A stretch of 64,000 bases of DNA from Methylotenera oryzisoli (GCA_945881735.1 CAMCVF010000001.1:124001-188000), one strand, 5' to 3'. Positions 1 through 9,960 are shown, numbered from the stretch's first letter. Made by a program: numbers and translations. Notes: generated by a model not told the origin, from the letters alone.

Positions 1-113
1 AAACATATCCGTGCCATTGATTTATCATTAAGAATCAAATAGTGTACTCATAGTTAAAATATTAATATTTGCGTTTCAAGATTACTATTAAGCCATTTTA
101 AATAAAGCAATCA

Positions 114-1979
114 ATGACCAAATTACCAGATACTGTCAGTAACCCTACCTTACTAAACGCTGCAAGCTTAGCAAAGCAAACTGGGCATTCTATTAGCAAG
201 CCTGCTGGGGTATCAAAAGCAGGCGGAAAATCCAAATTAAGTTTGGGCGATGTGTTGCGCATGCTGGTGAATGATGGCAGATTAGATAAAGCGCAAGCCG
301 AAAAGCTTTATAAGGATCGCCAACTTGATAGCTCTAACCTACACCCATTAGTGGTGATTGGAGATCAAAACTGGAAAGATTTGCGCCCGCCACACAAATC
401 GTTAACGGTAGATTATTTAAGCCGCTGGCTATCAATACAAACAGGGCTGGATTTTTATCCTATTGATCCATTAAAACTGGATTTTACTTCTGCCGCGCAA
501 ATCGTCTCAAAAGCCTATGCCGAAAGGTTAAGAATCATGCCTATTTCGGTGCAAGGTGATGAAGCTACTGTGGCCACCTCTGAGCCTTATCAGCTAGATT
601 GGATACCCGATTTAGAGCGTATATTAAATATGCGCATCAAGCTAGTGTTTGCTAACCCGCTAGAAATTAACCGTTATTTGCCAGAAATTTACAGCCTCGC
701 CAGCTCGATTAATCAAGCCAACGTGGCTAAAGCAGGGCAAATTGTTGGTGTGCAAAATTTTGAGCAACTGGTGGAGCTAGGCAAAGATAAAAACTTAGAT
801 GCAAATGAGCAGCATGTGGTGAATATTGTGGATTGGCTGTTTAAATACGCGTTTGAACAGCGCGCCAGCGATATTCACCTAGAGCCAAGGCGTAATATGG
901 GCATGATGCGCTTTAGAATTGATGGTGTATTGCACCAGGTATATCAGTTACCCAGCAATATTATGAACGCGATTACCAGCCGCATTAAATTACTTGGCCG
1001 TATGGATATGGTAGAAAAGCGTCGCCCACAAGATGGCCGGATTAAAACGGTTAGCAATACTGGCGCTGAAGTCGAATTACGTTTGTCCACCATGCCTACC
1101 GCATTTGGTGAAAAATTGGTCATGCGAGTTTTTACGCCAGATGTTATTGTGCAAGATTTTGTGCAATTGGGATTTTCCAAAAAACAAGCCGATTTATGGG
1201 AGAAATGGACTAAATTGCCTAACGGCATTATTTTAGTCACGGGGCCAACAGGCTCCGGAAAAACCACCACTTTATATTCCACCCTTAAACAGCTGGCAAC
1301 GCCAGAAGTAAACGTAAGTACCGTTGAAGACCCGATTGAGATGATTGAGCCTGCGTTTAACCAAATGCAAGTTACCAGTAATATTGGGCTTAATTTTGCG
1401 GATGGTATTCGCACGTTAATGCGGCAAGACCCAGACATTATTATGGTAGGTGAAATTCGCGATATTGAAACCGCCGATATGGCGATTCAAGCCGCCTTAA
1501 CCGGCCATTTAGTGCTCTCTACATTACATACTAACGATGCGCCCGCGGCTATTACGCGACTTTTAGATTTAGGCGTAGCGCCTTATTTAATTCATTCTAC
1601 CGTGCTAGGCATTATGGCTCAGCGCTTAGTGCGGACTTTATGCCCCGCTTGCAAAGCGCCACACGAAATTACAGATGATGAATGGAAATCCATCACCTAT
1701 CCATTTAAAGCAGCCAAACCCACCACTTGCATGAAAGCTGTTGGCTGCATTGAATGCCGCAACACAGGCTACCGTGGCCGCAGCGGTATTTATGAAATGC
1801 TGACCATGACACCCAAATTGCGAAAGTTGATTAGTGCAGATACCGATTTACCCATGATTAGAAACATGGCTTACCAAGATGGCATGCAGCCACTCATGTT
1901 AAATGGTGCCGAAAAAGTGGCGGCAGGATTAACTACGGTAGAAGAATTGTTAAAAGTAGCTCCACCGTTAGAATCTTAA
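114..1979 (+). CDS. GspE/PilB-family secretion or pilus assembly ATPase (stand-alone paralogue)
   Basis: Cytoplasmic hexameric ATPase of the type II secretion/type IV pilus family. An N-terminal T2SSE_N-like domain lies at about residues 45-200. The catalytic core has Walker A GPTGSGKT at 377-384, an Asp box, Walker B DPDIIMVGEIRD at 439-450 and a His box (TLHTND). A zinc-binding tetracysteine is visible at C510, C513, C545 and C548. Length (621 aa) is slightly above ordinary PilB because of a Ser/Lys-rich N-terminal extension of about 40 residues. The window holds a second ATPase next to pilC (23063-24781), so this one is the paralogue. No pilC, secretin or pseudopilin gene is adjacent, and its partner system is unknown. 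It could serve as an alternative PilB, an MSHA-type ATPase or a GspE; the sequence alone does not decide. Confidence 0.9.
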   Translation: MTKLPDTVSNPTLLNAASLAKQTGHSISKPAGVSKAGGKSKLSLGDVLRMLVNDGRLDKAQAEKLYKDRQLDSSNLHPLVVIGDQNWKDLRPPHKSLTVDYLSRWLSIQTGLDFYPIDPLKLDFTSAAQIVSKAYAERLRIMPISVQGDEATVATSEPYQLDWIPDLERILNMRIKLVFANPLEINRYLPEIYSLASSINQANVAKAGQIVGVQNFEQLVELGKDKNLDANEQHVVNIVDWLFKYAFEQRASDIHLEPRRNMGMMRFRIDGVLHQVYQLPSNIMNAITSRIKLLGRMDMVEKRRPQDGRIKTVSNTGAEVELRLSTMPTAFGEKLVMRVFTPDVIVQDFVQLGFSKKQADLWEKWTKLPNGIILVTGPTGSGKTTTLYSTLKQLATPEVNVSTVEDPIEMIEPAFNQMQVTSNIGLNFADGIRTLMRQDPDIIMVGEIRDIETADMAIQAALTGHLVLSTLHTNDAPAAITRLLDLGVAPYLIHSTVLGIMAQRLVRTLCPACKAPHEITDDEWKSITYPFKAAKPTTCMKAVGCIECRNTGYRGRSGIYEMLTMTPKLRKLISADTDLPMIRNMAYQDGMQPLMLNGAEKVAAGLTTVEELLKVAPPLES

Positions 1980-1993
1980 AAAGCCGCTTTTTT
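1978..1993 (+). terminator. Weak hairpin with T-run after the ATPase gene
   Basis: A short AAAAAG/CTTTTT stem with a 3-base loop ends in a T-run and overlaps the stop codon of the upstream ATPase gene. The stem is AT-rich and weak, so termination here is tentative. Confidence 0.35.
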
Positions 1994-2091
1994 GTCTGGC
2001 TTATTTTGATCACTTTCAATTCGAAATTTTGCTACCTACTTCAATTTTCTCTTCTCACTAGGTTTAATCACGTAATTACAATGGACTAAAC

Positions 2092-2120
2092 TTGACCAAT
2101 TTCGAGTAAACGGTTATGGT
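2092..2120 (+). promoter_or_regulatory. Candidate sigma-70 promoter of the ilvIHC operon
   Basis: TTGACC, a 17-base spacer and TATGGT lie 38 bases before the ilvI start. The upstream gene ends at 1979, so a promoter is expected in this gap. No leader peptide rich in Ile, Leu or Val codons and no attenuator hairpin was seen. No strong Shine-Dalgarno precedes the ATG at 2159. Confidence 0.45.
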
Positions 2121-2158
2121 TTAGGGTTAATCATTTAATCGTAAAAAATCAAGTTTTT

Positions 2159-3928
2159 ATGAATCCACAAAATAGTAATACGACATCTGCTAATGATGCA
2201 AACAGCACCAACCCGACCATTAGAGGCGCAGAGATTGTTATTCGATGCTTAAACGAGGAAAAAGTTAAATTTGTATTTGGCTATCCTGGCGGCGCAGTAC
2301 TGCATATTTACGATGAAATTTACAAGCAAAACGGCTTTAAGCACATTTTAGTGCGTCATGAGCAAGCGGCTGTTCATGCTGCCGATGCCTACTCACGAGC
2401 GACTGGAGCGGTGGGCGTAGCTTTGGTTACCAGCGGACCAGGCGCCACGAACGCGGTAACAGGCATTGCTACCGCTTACATGGATTCCATTCCAATGGTC
2501 ATTATAAGCGGCCAAGTACCTGTTCCCGCTATTGGCTTAGACGCTTTTCAAGAAGTAGACATGGTGGGCGTAACACGCCCATGCGTAAAACATAACTTTC
2601 TAGTTAAAGATGTAAAAGACATTGCTGGTACCCTTAAAAAAGCTTTTTACATTGCTGCCACAGGCAGGCCTGGCCCAGTTGTAGTGGATATTCCAAAAGA
2701 TATTACGGCGCATTTGGCTGAATATATTTACCCAAAAATGGTAGAGATGCGCTCGTACAACCCAGTGCTAAAAGGCCACAGTGGCCAAATTAAAAAAGCC
2801 ATCAAGTTGTTGCTTGAGGCTAAACGCCCAATGATTTACACAGGCGGCGGCTTAGTATTGGGTGACGGTAGCCACGAATTAGTAAAATTAGCTCGCGCGC
2901 TTAATTATCCGGTCACCAACACCTTAATGGGCTTGGGTGGCTACCCTGCTACAGACAAACAGTTTGTTGGTATGTTAGGAATGCACGGAAGCTATGAAGC
3001 CAATATGGCCATGCAAAACTGCGATGTATTAATTGCCGTTGGCGCTCGCTTTGATGACCGCGTAATTGGTGACCCAAAAGATTTTTTAAGCAAACAACGT
3101 GCGATTATTCATATTGATGTGGATCCGTCTAGCATTTCTAAACGTGTAAAAGTGGATGTGCCAATTGTTGGCCATGTGCAATCGGTATTAGCTGAAATGA
3201 ATGAAGCGCTTGCATTAGAAAAAACCACAAATGACATTAGCGCGTGGTGGAAGCAAATCGATGAATGGCGTGGCGTTGAGTCCATGGTATATGCCAACTC
3301 AGACATCGTGATTAAGCCTCAATATGTCATTGAAAAATTGTGGGAAGTGACCAAGGGCGAAGCTTATGTGACCTCTGACGTGGGTCAACACCAAATGTGG
3401 GCGGCACAATATTACAAATTCGATCAACCACGTCGCTGGATTAACTCTGGCGGTCTGGGCACCATGGGCGTTGGTTTGCCTTATGCAATGGGCTGTCAGT
3501 TTGCTGATAAAAATGCACAAGTGGCCTGCGTAACAGGTGAGGGCAGCATTCAAATGAATATTCAAGAGCTTTCTACCTGTGCGCAATACAGCTTGCCAAT
3601 TAAAGTGATTATGTTAAATAACCGCTATTTAGGCATGGTGCGCCAGTGGCAAGAGTTTTTCTACGAAAACCGTTATTCAGAATCGTATATGGATAGCCTG
3701 CCTGATTTTGTTAAATTGGCAGAATCCTATGGTCATGTAGGCATGAAAATCACCAACCCTGCTGACGTTGAAGGCGCATTAAAAGAAGCATTTACCAAAA
3801 AAGATAAATTCGTGTTTATGGATTTTATTACCGACCAAGATGAAAATGTATTCCCTATGATTGCGGCAGGTAAAGGTTTATCAGAAATGGTTCTTAAAAA
3901 AGATAATAAAGAAAGACATGAGGATTAA
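2159..3928 (+). CDS. ilvI: Acetolactate synthase large (catalytic) subunit
   Basis: Thiamine-diphosphate enzyme that condenses two pyruvates to acetolactate, or pyruvate with 2-ketobutyrate, as the first common step of valine, leucine and isoleucine synthesis. The three TPP-family domains are in order: N-terminal pyrimidine-binding domain with the catalytic glutamate E68 in RHEQAAVHAADAY, a central domain, and a C-terminal pyrophosphate domain with the metal motif starting GEGS at 460 and the partner LNNRYLGMVRQWQ. The 589-residue length is normal; about 20 Asn/Thr-rich N-terminal residues precede the family core. The stop lies 8 bases before the small-subunit gene, so the two are co-transcribed. 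Confidence 0.97.
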   Translation: MNPQNSNTTSANDANSTNPTIRGAEIVIRCLNEEKVKFVFGYPGGAVLHIYDEIYKQNGFKHILVRHEQAAVHAADAYSRATGAVGVALVTSGPGATNAVTGIATAYMDSIPMVIISGQVPVPAIGLDAFQEVDMVGVTRPCVKHNFLVKDVKDIAGTLKKAFYIAATGRPGPVVVDIPKDITAHLAEYIYPKMVEMRSYNPVLKGHSGQIKKAIKLLLEAKRPMIYTGGGLVLGDGSHELVKLARALNYPVTNTLMGLGGYPATDKQFVGMLGMHGSYEANMAMQNCDVLIAVGARFDDRVIGDPKDFLSKQRAIIHIDVDPSSISKRVKVDVPIVGHVQSVLAEMNEALALEKTTNDISAWWKQIDEWRGVESMVYANSDIVIKPQYVIEKLWEVTKGEAYVTSDVGQHQMWAAQYYKFDQPRRWINSGGLGTMGVGLPYAMGCQFADKNAQVACVTGEGSIQMNIQELSTCAQYSLPIKVIMLNNRYLGMVRQWQEFFYENRYSESYMDSLPDFVKLAESYGHVGMKITNPADVEGALKEAFTKKDKFVFMDFITDQDENVFPMIAAGKGLSEMVLKKDNKERHED

Positions 3929-3936
3929 TTAATTTT

Positions 3937-4428
3937 ATGAAACATATTATTTCTTTGCTAATGGAAAACGAAGCTGGCGCTTTATCGCGCGTGGCAGGCT
4001 TATTTTCAGCTCGCGGCTACAACATTGAATCGCTGACCGTGGCGGTAACTGAAGATCCAACTTTGTCGCGTATGACCATCGTGACAGCAGGTTCTGATGA
4101 AGTGATTGAGCAAATCATCAAACAACTTAACAAATTGATTGATGTGGTTAAAGTGTTGGACTTAAACGATGGAAAATACATTGAACGTGAATTGATGCTG
4201 GTTAAAGTGAAAGCAAATGTAAACTTTAAAGACGAAATGAAACGTATGTGCGACATTTTTCGTGGTCGTATTATCGATGTGGCTGATAATAGCTATACCA
4301 TTGAGCTTACTGGCTCATGCAGCAAATTAGATGCTTTTTTAGAAGCGATTGATAAAACCGCGATTCTAGAAACGGTACGAACAGGTGCATCCGGCATTGG
4401 CCGTGGCGACAGAATTTTAAAAATTTAA
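3937..4428 (+). CDS. ilvH: Acetolactate synthase small (regulatory) subunit
   Basis: Regulatory partner of the upstream large subunit. It gives full activity and valine feedback inhibition. The N-terminal ACT domain (about residues 2-75) begins with the typical start MKHIISLLMENEAGALSRV, followed by the C-terminal ALS_ss_C domain (about 85-160). The 163-residue length is exact for the IlvH class. It lies 8 bases after ilvI and 71 bases before ilvC, consistent with one operon. Confidence 0.97.
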   Translation: MKHIISLLMENEAGALSRVAGLFSARGYNIESLTVAVTEDPTLSRMTIVTAGSDEVIEQIIKQLNKLIDVVKVLDLNDGKYIERELMLVKVKANVNFKDEMKRMCDIFRGRIIDVADNSYTIELTGSCSKLDAFLEAIDKTAILETVRTGASGIGRGDRILKI

Positions 4429-4478
4429 GTGTGATTGAAACAGTAATTAATCAAGTTAAGTAATCTATTAATAAATAA

Positions 4479-5516
<1,038 letters not shown>

Positions 5517-5585
5517 TCAACTTCTAAAGTGCAATCAAAAACTAAGCAAAAACAGATTTTTGCTTTAAGTTTAAGCTAAACTAAA

Positions 5586-5616
5586 GGGTGAAACGCAAAA
5601 CGTTTTACCCTTTTTT
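5586..5616 (+). terminator. Rho-independent terminator after ilvC
   Basis: A stem of about 10 bp (GGGTGAAACG against CGTTTTACCC, one G-T wobble) with a small loop is followed by TTTTTT at 5611-5616. It separates the ilv operon from psd, which therefore either needs its own promoter or depends on read-through. Confidence 0.8.
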
Positions 5617-5670
5617 ATTTTTAATTATCAATCGCATTTTTGGGGCTGATAACAAAACTGGAAAATATAA

Positions 5671-6525
5671 TTGAAACTGAGCATTCTTTTACAATACCTA
5701 CTCCCTAAACAAGCCATTACTGGCCTTGCAGGCAAGCTTGCCAACTTAAGAGGCGGCGCAACAACAACCAAAGTGATTGCATGGTTTGTGCAGCGCTACC
5801 AAGTAAACATGGCTGAAGCAGCGAATCCAGATATTAGTAGCTACGCTACTTTTAATGATTTTTTTACGCGCCCATTAAAAGCAAACGCACGACCTATTGA
5901 AGATGCCGATTTTATTTGCCCTGTAGATGGTGGGATTAGTCAGCTTGGAAATATTAAGCAAGATCAAATTATCCAGGCAAAAAATCACCATTACTCAAGC
6001 CTAACTTTGCTGGCAGGCAATCAGGCACTAGCCAACAAATTTCACAATGGCAGTTTTGCTTGCCTTTACTTAAGCCCCAAAGATTATCACCGCATTCATA
6101 TGCCTTGTGATGGCACATTAAAAAGCATGGCTTATGTGCCAGGGGATTTATTTTCAGTGAACCCAAACACCGCTGCCAATGTGCCGAATTTATTTGCACG
6201 TAATGAGCGTGTAGTTTGTGAGTTTGAATCGGCACAGCACGGCACCATTGTAATGGTGTTGGTTGGCGCCACCATTGTGGGTAGCATGGCAACTGTTTGG
6301 CATGATTCGCCCAATAAAGTGATCAATCCGCCACGAAGCAAAAATATCCGCACTTGGTCATATGAAAATATCTCACTAAAAAAAGGCGATGAAATGGGCC
6401 GATTTTTATTGGGCTCTACGGTGGTGATGTTATTTGAAAAAGATGCGCTGCAATTTAATAGCGATTGGCAGCCTGCACGCGCCATTAAATTTGGGGAGAA
6501 AATGGGTAGTAAACAAGCTTATTAA
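5671..6525 (+). CDS. psd: Phosphatidylserine decarboxylase proenzyme
   Basis: Membrane-associated pyruvoyl enzyme that makes phosphatidylethanolamine from phosphatidylserine. The self-cleavage motif LGST is present: cleavage between G248 and S249 would give a beta chain of 248 residues and an alpha chain of 36 residues carrying the pyruvoyl group on S249. The start is a TTG; the following sequence KLSILLQYLLPKQ aligns with the usual N-terminus of long-form Psd, so no later start is better. It follows the ilv genes as in many betaproteobacteria, but the pssA and leuA genes that often come next are absent and a strong terminator follows instead. Confidence 0.95.
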   Translation: MKLSILLQYLLPKQAITGLAGKLANLRGGATTTKVIAWFVQRYQVNMAEAANPDISSYATFNDFFTRPLKANARPIEDADFICPVDGGISQLGNIKQDQIIQAKNHHYSSLTLLAGNQALANKFHNGSFACLYLSPKDYHRIHMPCDGTLKSMAYVPGDLFSVNPNTAANVPNLFARNERVVCEFESAQHGTIVMVLVGATIVGSMATVWHDSPNKVINPPRSKNIRTWSYENISLKKGDEMGRFLLGSTVVMLFEKDALQFNSDWQPARAIKFGEKMGSKQAY

Positions 6526-6540
6526 AGTTATTATTAATAA

Positions 6541-6570
6541 AAAAGGCCTGCTGATTTAGCAGGCCTTTTT
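6541..6570. terminator. Bidirectional terminator between psd and rppH
   Basis: A perfect 12-bp stem, AAAAGGCCTGCT paired with AGCAGGCCTTTT, has a 5-base loop and A/T tails on both sides. It lies between convergent psd (+) and rppH (-) and can serve both. Confidence 0.9.
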
Positions 6571-6597
6571 AATTTCAGCATTTAAATAGATGTATAG

Positions 6598-7101
6598 CTA
6601 ACTATGTTTAGAGGGATGCGTTTTGATTTTGTGATGCAGATGCGTTGCAAGCTCATTTAACGCGGCTTTATACACATCGCGTTTAAACTCAATCACATCT
6701 TCTAGTGGAACCCAGTAATCACTCCAACGCCATGCGTCAAATTCAGGATGCTCAGAAGCGCGCAAAGAAACATCGGTATCACGCCCAACCATGCGCAATA
6801 AATACCAAATCTGCTTTTGGCCTTTATAGCTACCGCGCCATTCACGCTTAATCCAGCTACTTGGCACTTCATAACGCAGCCAATCACGCGTGCGACCCAA
6901 AATTTCCACGTGTTTAGGCTCTAAACCAACTTCTTCCATCAGCTCACGATACATGGCCTGCTCTGGGCTTTCGCCATATTTAATACCACCCTGTGGAAAC
7001 TGCCAAGCGTGCTCTCTTATACGCTTGCCCCAAAACACTTGATTTTGAGCGTTACACAGGATTATCCCAACATTGGGACGGAATCCGTCACGATCTAACA
7101 T
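6598..7101 (-). CDS. rppH: RNA pyrophosphohydrolase (Nudix)
   Basis: Removes pyrophosphate from the 5' end of triphosphorylated mRNA, which starts RNase E-dependent decay. The Nudix box spans G38 to L60, with the metal-binding REL-MEEVGL core (R52, E53, E56, E57). The N-terminus [17 protein letters not shown] is typical of RppH rather than other Nudix proteins. Length 167 aa is normal. It is a single gene, convergent with psd and divergent from the YVTN lipoprotein gene. Confidence 0.95.
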   Translation of the reverse strand: MLDRDGFRPNVGIILCNAQNQVFWGKRIREHAWQFPQGGIKYGESPEQAMYRELMEEVGLEPKHVEILGRTRDWLRYEVPSSWIKREWRGSYKGQKQIWYLLRMVGRDTDVSLRASEHPEFDAWRWSDYWVPLEDVIEFKRDVYKAALNELATHLHHKIKTHPSKHS

Positions 7102-7207
7102 ATTGCAAACTACCTAAAATATTTAATGCAATTTTTTCATATTTTTGCCACTATTGAAAGCTCCCATTTGCAAACTAACCTTTATTTAAGCTTAAAACCC
7201 CTTATTT

Positions 7208-8170
7208 ATGAAAAATTTAATTTTATTCACTGCATTTAGCATGATATCGACACTAAACGCCTGCACATCCACCAAAAATGAAACTAGTTTTGCTTACATT
7301 AGCAATCAAGGCGATCACACAGTTTCGGTGATTGATAATGCAGAATCTAAGGTCATTAAAACAGTGAAAGTGGGCAAAGGACCTGTTGGAGTGGCTGTGT
7401 CACGTGCTTTAAATAGAGCTTTTATTACCAATGTTGAAGGCCAAAGTATCTCAGTGATTGATACCAACACGAACACAGTGATTGAAACAATTGGGATTAA
7501 AGGTTCCCCAGTGGGCATTGCCATTACCCCTAACAGTAAAACTTTATATGTGGCCGATTGGTTTAGTGACCGCATTTTAGCAATTGACACCAATAACTAT
7601 CAAAATCGGCATGAAGTCATTGTGGCTAAAGCACCAGCAGGCTTAATTGTAAGCTCAGACAGCAAAACACTATACGTTGCAGCCCGCGATTCCAATGATA
7701 TTGCTGTAATTGACACATCCACCTTTAGCGTCACAAAACGCATTCCTACAGGCAAGCACCCTTTTGGATTAACGTTAAGCGCTGATGACAAAATGCTGTT
7801 AAGTGTAAATGTTTATGACAACACCATATCTATTACAAATACCGATTCCTTTAAACTAGAAACCATTAAAGTGGGCGAACATCCTTATTGCGTTGCGCTA
7901 AACGCTAATAATCAAACGATTTATGTGACAAATACGCAAGATGATACGGTTTCGGTAATTGATTTAGCCAGTAAAAAAATCATGGCGACAATCGATGTTG
8001 GCATGACGCCTGAAGGTGTTAGCTTTGATGCATTGAATAATCAAGTTTTAGTTGCCAGCTGGGGGCAAAATCAAGTCAGCGTAATTGATGCGAAGACTAA
8101 TCAAATTTTATCGTCAATCAAAACTGGTGATAAAAGCCGCGCATTTGGTCAATTTATATTGGTAAAATAA
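7208..8170 (+). CDS. YVTN-family seven-bladed beta-propeller lipoprotein
   Basis: Predicted lipoprotein with a signal peptide ending in lipobox LNAC (C19 lipidated). After it come seven repeats of about 40 residues, each with the pattern (Y/F)V-N..-D-TVSVID-..-TI-VG--P-G. Examples are TVSVIDNAESKVIKTVKVG, SISVIDTNTNTVIET and TVSVIDLASKKIMATI. Seven repeats make one closed YncE/PQQ-type propeller. Such proteins are usually periplasmic or surface binding scaffolds, and some accompany PQQ-dependent dehydrogenases; no such enzyme is here. No obvious Shine-Dalgarno precedes the ATG. The next gene, an SRPBCC protein, is 206 bases away with its own promoter, so co-function is only a guess. Confidence 0.88.
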   Translation: MKNLILFTAFSMISTLNACTSTKNETSFAYISNQGDHTVSVIDNAESKVIKTVKVGKGPVGVAVSRALNRAFITNVEGQSISVIDTNTNTVIETIGIKGSPVGIAITPNSKTLYVADWFSDRILAIDTNNYQNRHEVIVAKAPAGLIVSSDSKTLYVAARDSNDIAVIDTSTFSVTKRIPTGKHPFGLTLSADDKMLLSVNVYDNTISITNTDSFKLETIKVGEHPYCVALNANNQTIYVTNTQDDTVSVIDLASKKIMATIDVGMTPEGVSFDALNNQVLVASWGQNQVSVIDAKTNQILSSIKTGDKSRAFGQFILVK

Positions 8171-8304
8171 CAAATAGCACAATTTTTTTAAGTAAGTAAT
8201 TATAGAACTCTCCTACTGAGTCTTAAATAATGCGCAACATTAAAGTCAACGCCGCGCATAACCACGCGTTAAGGCTAAACATAGGCTTATTTAGCTAACT
8301 CATT

Positions 8305-8371
8305 TATAATAGTGCGCTAACCAAATTGATTAGTTCGTTATTTAGTTTATTTTTTGTCATTTAATGGAGAG
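8305..8371 (+). promoter_or_regulatory. -10 element and ribosome binding site of the SRPBCC gene
   Basis: A consensus TATAAT lies at 8305-8310 with only a poor -35 (around 8282-8287). A good Shine-Dalgarno GGAGAG at 8366-8371 is placed for the ATG at 8377. A second ATG at 8373, four bases earlier, is out of frame. Confidence 0.45.
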
Positions 8372-8376
8372 CATGC

Positions 8377-8904
8377 ATGAGAAAGTTTTTAACATTATTA
8401 GCCCTAGCGACATTATCGCTTAACGCGGCTGCACACGGCCCATCGCCACAAAAAGTAGAAAAAACCATCGTTATTAAAGCAGCGCCAGCAAAAGTGTGGG
8501 CAATGGTAAAAGACTTTGGAAATCTGCAAGCATGGCATCCAGCTATCGCCAGCACAAAACTAGAAAAAAAAGGCGAAGAAACACATCGCACATTAACCTT
8601 AAAAAATAATGGTGGCGAAATCACTGAAAAATTACGTTCATCTGACGACAAAGAAATGAAATTGAAATATGAAATCACTGGTGGCGCAGCCCCAATAGCA
8701 GATTACAACTCATTTATTCAAGTAACACCTGGCCCAGGCGCTGGCGAATCATCAGTAACATGGGTTGGTCGTTTTTATCGGACTTATAAACTAAATCCAC
8801 CAATTCCTGCTGGCCAAGATGACGAAACAGCGGTTAAATTCGTAACAGGTTTGTATGACGGCGGTTTAGCCAATTTAAAAAAGGTACTTGAAAACTCAAA
8901 GTAA
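8377..8904 (+). CDS. Secreted SRPBCC (START/Bet v1-like) protein
   Basis: Small periplasmic protein with a cleavable signal peptide (about residues 1-19, ending NAAAHG). An SRPBCC fold follows: the opening VEKTIVIKAAPAKVWAMVKDFGNLQAWHP is the classic polyketide_cyc2/MxaD-type start, with a hydrophobic ligand cavity expected. Members of this group include MxaD-like proteins of methylotrophs, but identity to MxaD cannot be claimed from this alone. Length 175 aa. It is transcribed alone and followed by a strong terminator. Substrate unknown. Confidence 0.8.
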   Translation: MRKFLTLLALATLSLNAAAHGPSPQKVEKTIVIKAAPAKVWAMVKDFGNLQAWHPAIASTKLEKKGEETHRTLTLKNNGGEITEKLRSSDDKEMKLKYEITGGAAPIADYNSFIQVTPGPGAGESSVTWVGRFYRTYKLNPPIPAGQDDETAVKFVTGLYDGGLANLKKVLENSK

Positions 8905-8984
8905 CGGGCCAGGCAGCTGGTGCAACAACTAAAAAACCATGGTGGAAGTTTTAGTAGTTTTATAAACCTTAACTAAACCTTACT

Positions 8985-9020
8985 AAAGGGGTTGTAAGCG
9001 ATGCTTACAACCCCTTTTTT
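8985..9020 (+). terminator. Strong rho-independent terminator after the SRPBCC gene
   Basis: A perfect 15-bp stem AAAGGGGTTGTAAGC / GCTTACAACCCCTTT with a 3-base loop (GAT) runs into a T-run. It insulates the pilin promoter downstream. Confidence 0.92.
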
Positions 9021-9373
9021 GTTTAATCATTTTAAGAAGTTTATCTTTTTTTGCTATTTTATGGGGCAATAATCAATAACAAGCCAAGCGAATTACAGGT
9101 GACATAATTGGTAAATACTGACACTTTTTGTCATCTAGTTATTTAGTAAATTCACTTATAAATCCAATTTTTAACTTAAAAAAAGAATTAAAATGTCGTA
9201 AAACAGACCATAAAAACTATTTAATCCATACAAATCATTCACTTAATTAAACTATTAAAAAGTTGGCACAACCATTGCTAATATAGATTAAACAATAGCA
9301 AAAAAACTTAAAACAGTTTGTGATTACTTGGTGTAAGCAACTTAAATTTAAAATTTAATTAAAGGGATTTAAA
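9021..9373 (+). promoter_or_regulatory. pilA control region
   Basis: An AT-rich stretch of 350 bases without a gene. It holds the sigma-54 promoter listed separately and, upstream of it, TGTC-type words at 9129-9132 and 9194-9197 and the inverse GGTGACA near 9098. PilR-type activators bind TGTC-containing sites upstream of pilA in pseudomonads, so these are candidate enhancer sites; this is inference from position and short words only. The first pilin copy has an AAAGGGA Shine-Dalgarno at about 9361-9367. Confidence 0.4.
9264..9278 (+). promoter_or_regulatory. Sigma-54 (RpoN) promoter of pilA
   Basis: TGGCAC-N5-TTGC, with the invariant GG (9265-9266) and GC (9277-9278) separated by exactly ten bases, is a textbook -24/-12 element. 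It would place transcription start near 9290, about 85 bases before the pilin ATG. Type IV pilin genes are classically transcribed by RpoN with PilS/PilR, which supports the call. Confidence 0.88.
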
Positions 9374-9825
9374 ATGGATATGAATAAAATGAAACAAACA
9401 GCACAAAAAGGTTTTACATTAATCGAGTTAATGATTGTGGTGGCCATTATCGGTATTTTGGCAGCTGTAGCAATTCCATCTTATCAAGATTACACCGCAA
9501 GAGCACAAGTAACTGAAGCAGTAAACCTACTTGGGGGTGCTAAAACAGATGTCGCATCAAATTTCGATCAAGATGCATCTTGTGTTGCTCCAGTAGTTCA
9601 AGCCGGTAAATATGTAGCTACTATTACGGCGACAGGTACTGCAACTACTTGTACAGTAGTTGCTACATTTAGAGCAACTGGAGTTGCAGCACCCCTCGCG
9701 AGCGGCACTTTAACTATGGTTTACACTCCTGCAAATGCAACACAATGGACCCGCTCATCTAGCCTTGCTGCTAAATATCTTCCAAAAGCATGGAGCTAAT
9801 TTGCAAAGAAGTTAGCCAGCAGGAG
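9300..9825 (+). repeat. Tandem duplication unit, copy 1 (pilin)
   Basis: The stretch from about 75 bases before the first pilin ATG to about 25 bases after its stop recurs 661 bases downstream (about 9961-10486) with high identity. The shared downstream piece TTTGCAAAGAAGTTAGCCAG marks the 3' end. The sigma-54 promoter lies just outside the unit. Confidence 0.9.
9374..9799 (+). CDS. pilA: Type IV major pilin (copy 1)
   Basis: Prepilin with a 13-residue basic leader cut after G13. Mature F14 begins the conserved [20 protein letters not shown] helix with the key glutamate E18 (E5 of the mature protein). A variable globular domain follows, with one likely disulfide C70-C93. At 141 residues it is a short pilin. 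It is first behind the sigma-54 promoter and has the better ribosome binding site of the two copies. The assembly ATPase and platform genes pilB and pilC lie 13 kb away in this window; the prepilin peptidase is not here. Confidence 0.95.
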   Translation: MDMNKMKQTAQKGFTLIELMIVVAIIGILAAVAIPSYQDYTARAQVTEAVNLLGGAKTDVASNFDQDASCVAPVVQAGKYVATITATGTATTCTVVATFRATGVAAPLASGTLTMVYTPANATQWTRSSSLAAKYLPKAWS

Positions 9826-9873
9826 CAACCTCGATGCAATCAAATGAAATTGCGGTTCAATGGTAACAACAAT

Positions 9874-9895
9874 CCCTGCAATTTGCGGGGGTTTT
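9874..9895 (+). terminator. Terminator between the two pilin copies
   Basis: The stem CCCTGCA / TGCGGGG with a 3-base loop is followed by GTTTTGTTTT. It lies outside the duplicated unit. With no visible promoter for copy 2, partial read-through here would set its expression. Confidence 0.7.
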
Positions 9896-9960
9896 GTTTT
9901 GGGCGCCGCATTTAGCCCAGAATCTCATCAAGGCTGCAGAATTTAATTTCAATCTCCAGC

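Noticed and set aside
1-113. tRNA, small RNA or riboswitch genes in this and the other gaps
   Set aside because: Looked for cloverleaf-type arms, T-loop GTTCRA words and long conserved-looking hairpins with T-runs in every gap; only protein-gene terminators were found. Covariance-model searches could not be run.
944-1438. 164-codon minus-strand frame inside the first ATPase gene
   Set aside because: Antisense shadow of a gene with intact catalytic motifs; its own translation has no domain and a skewed composition.
3536-3550. GEG instead of GDG in the IlvI cofactor motif as a defect
   Set aside because: The GEGSIQMNIQEL form is normal in acetolactate synthases of this group and can bind metal.
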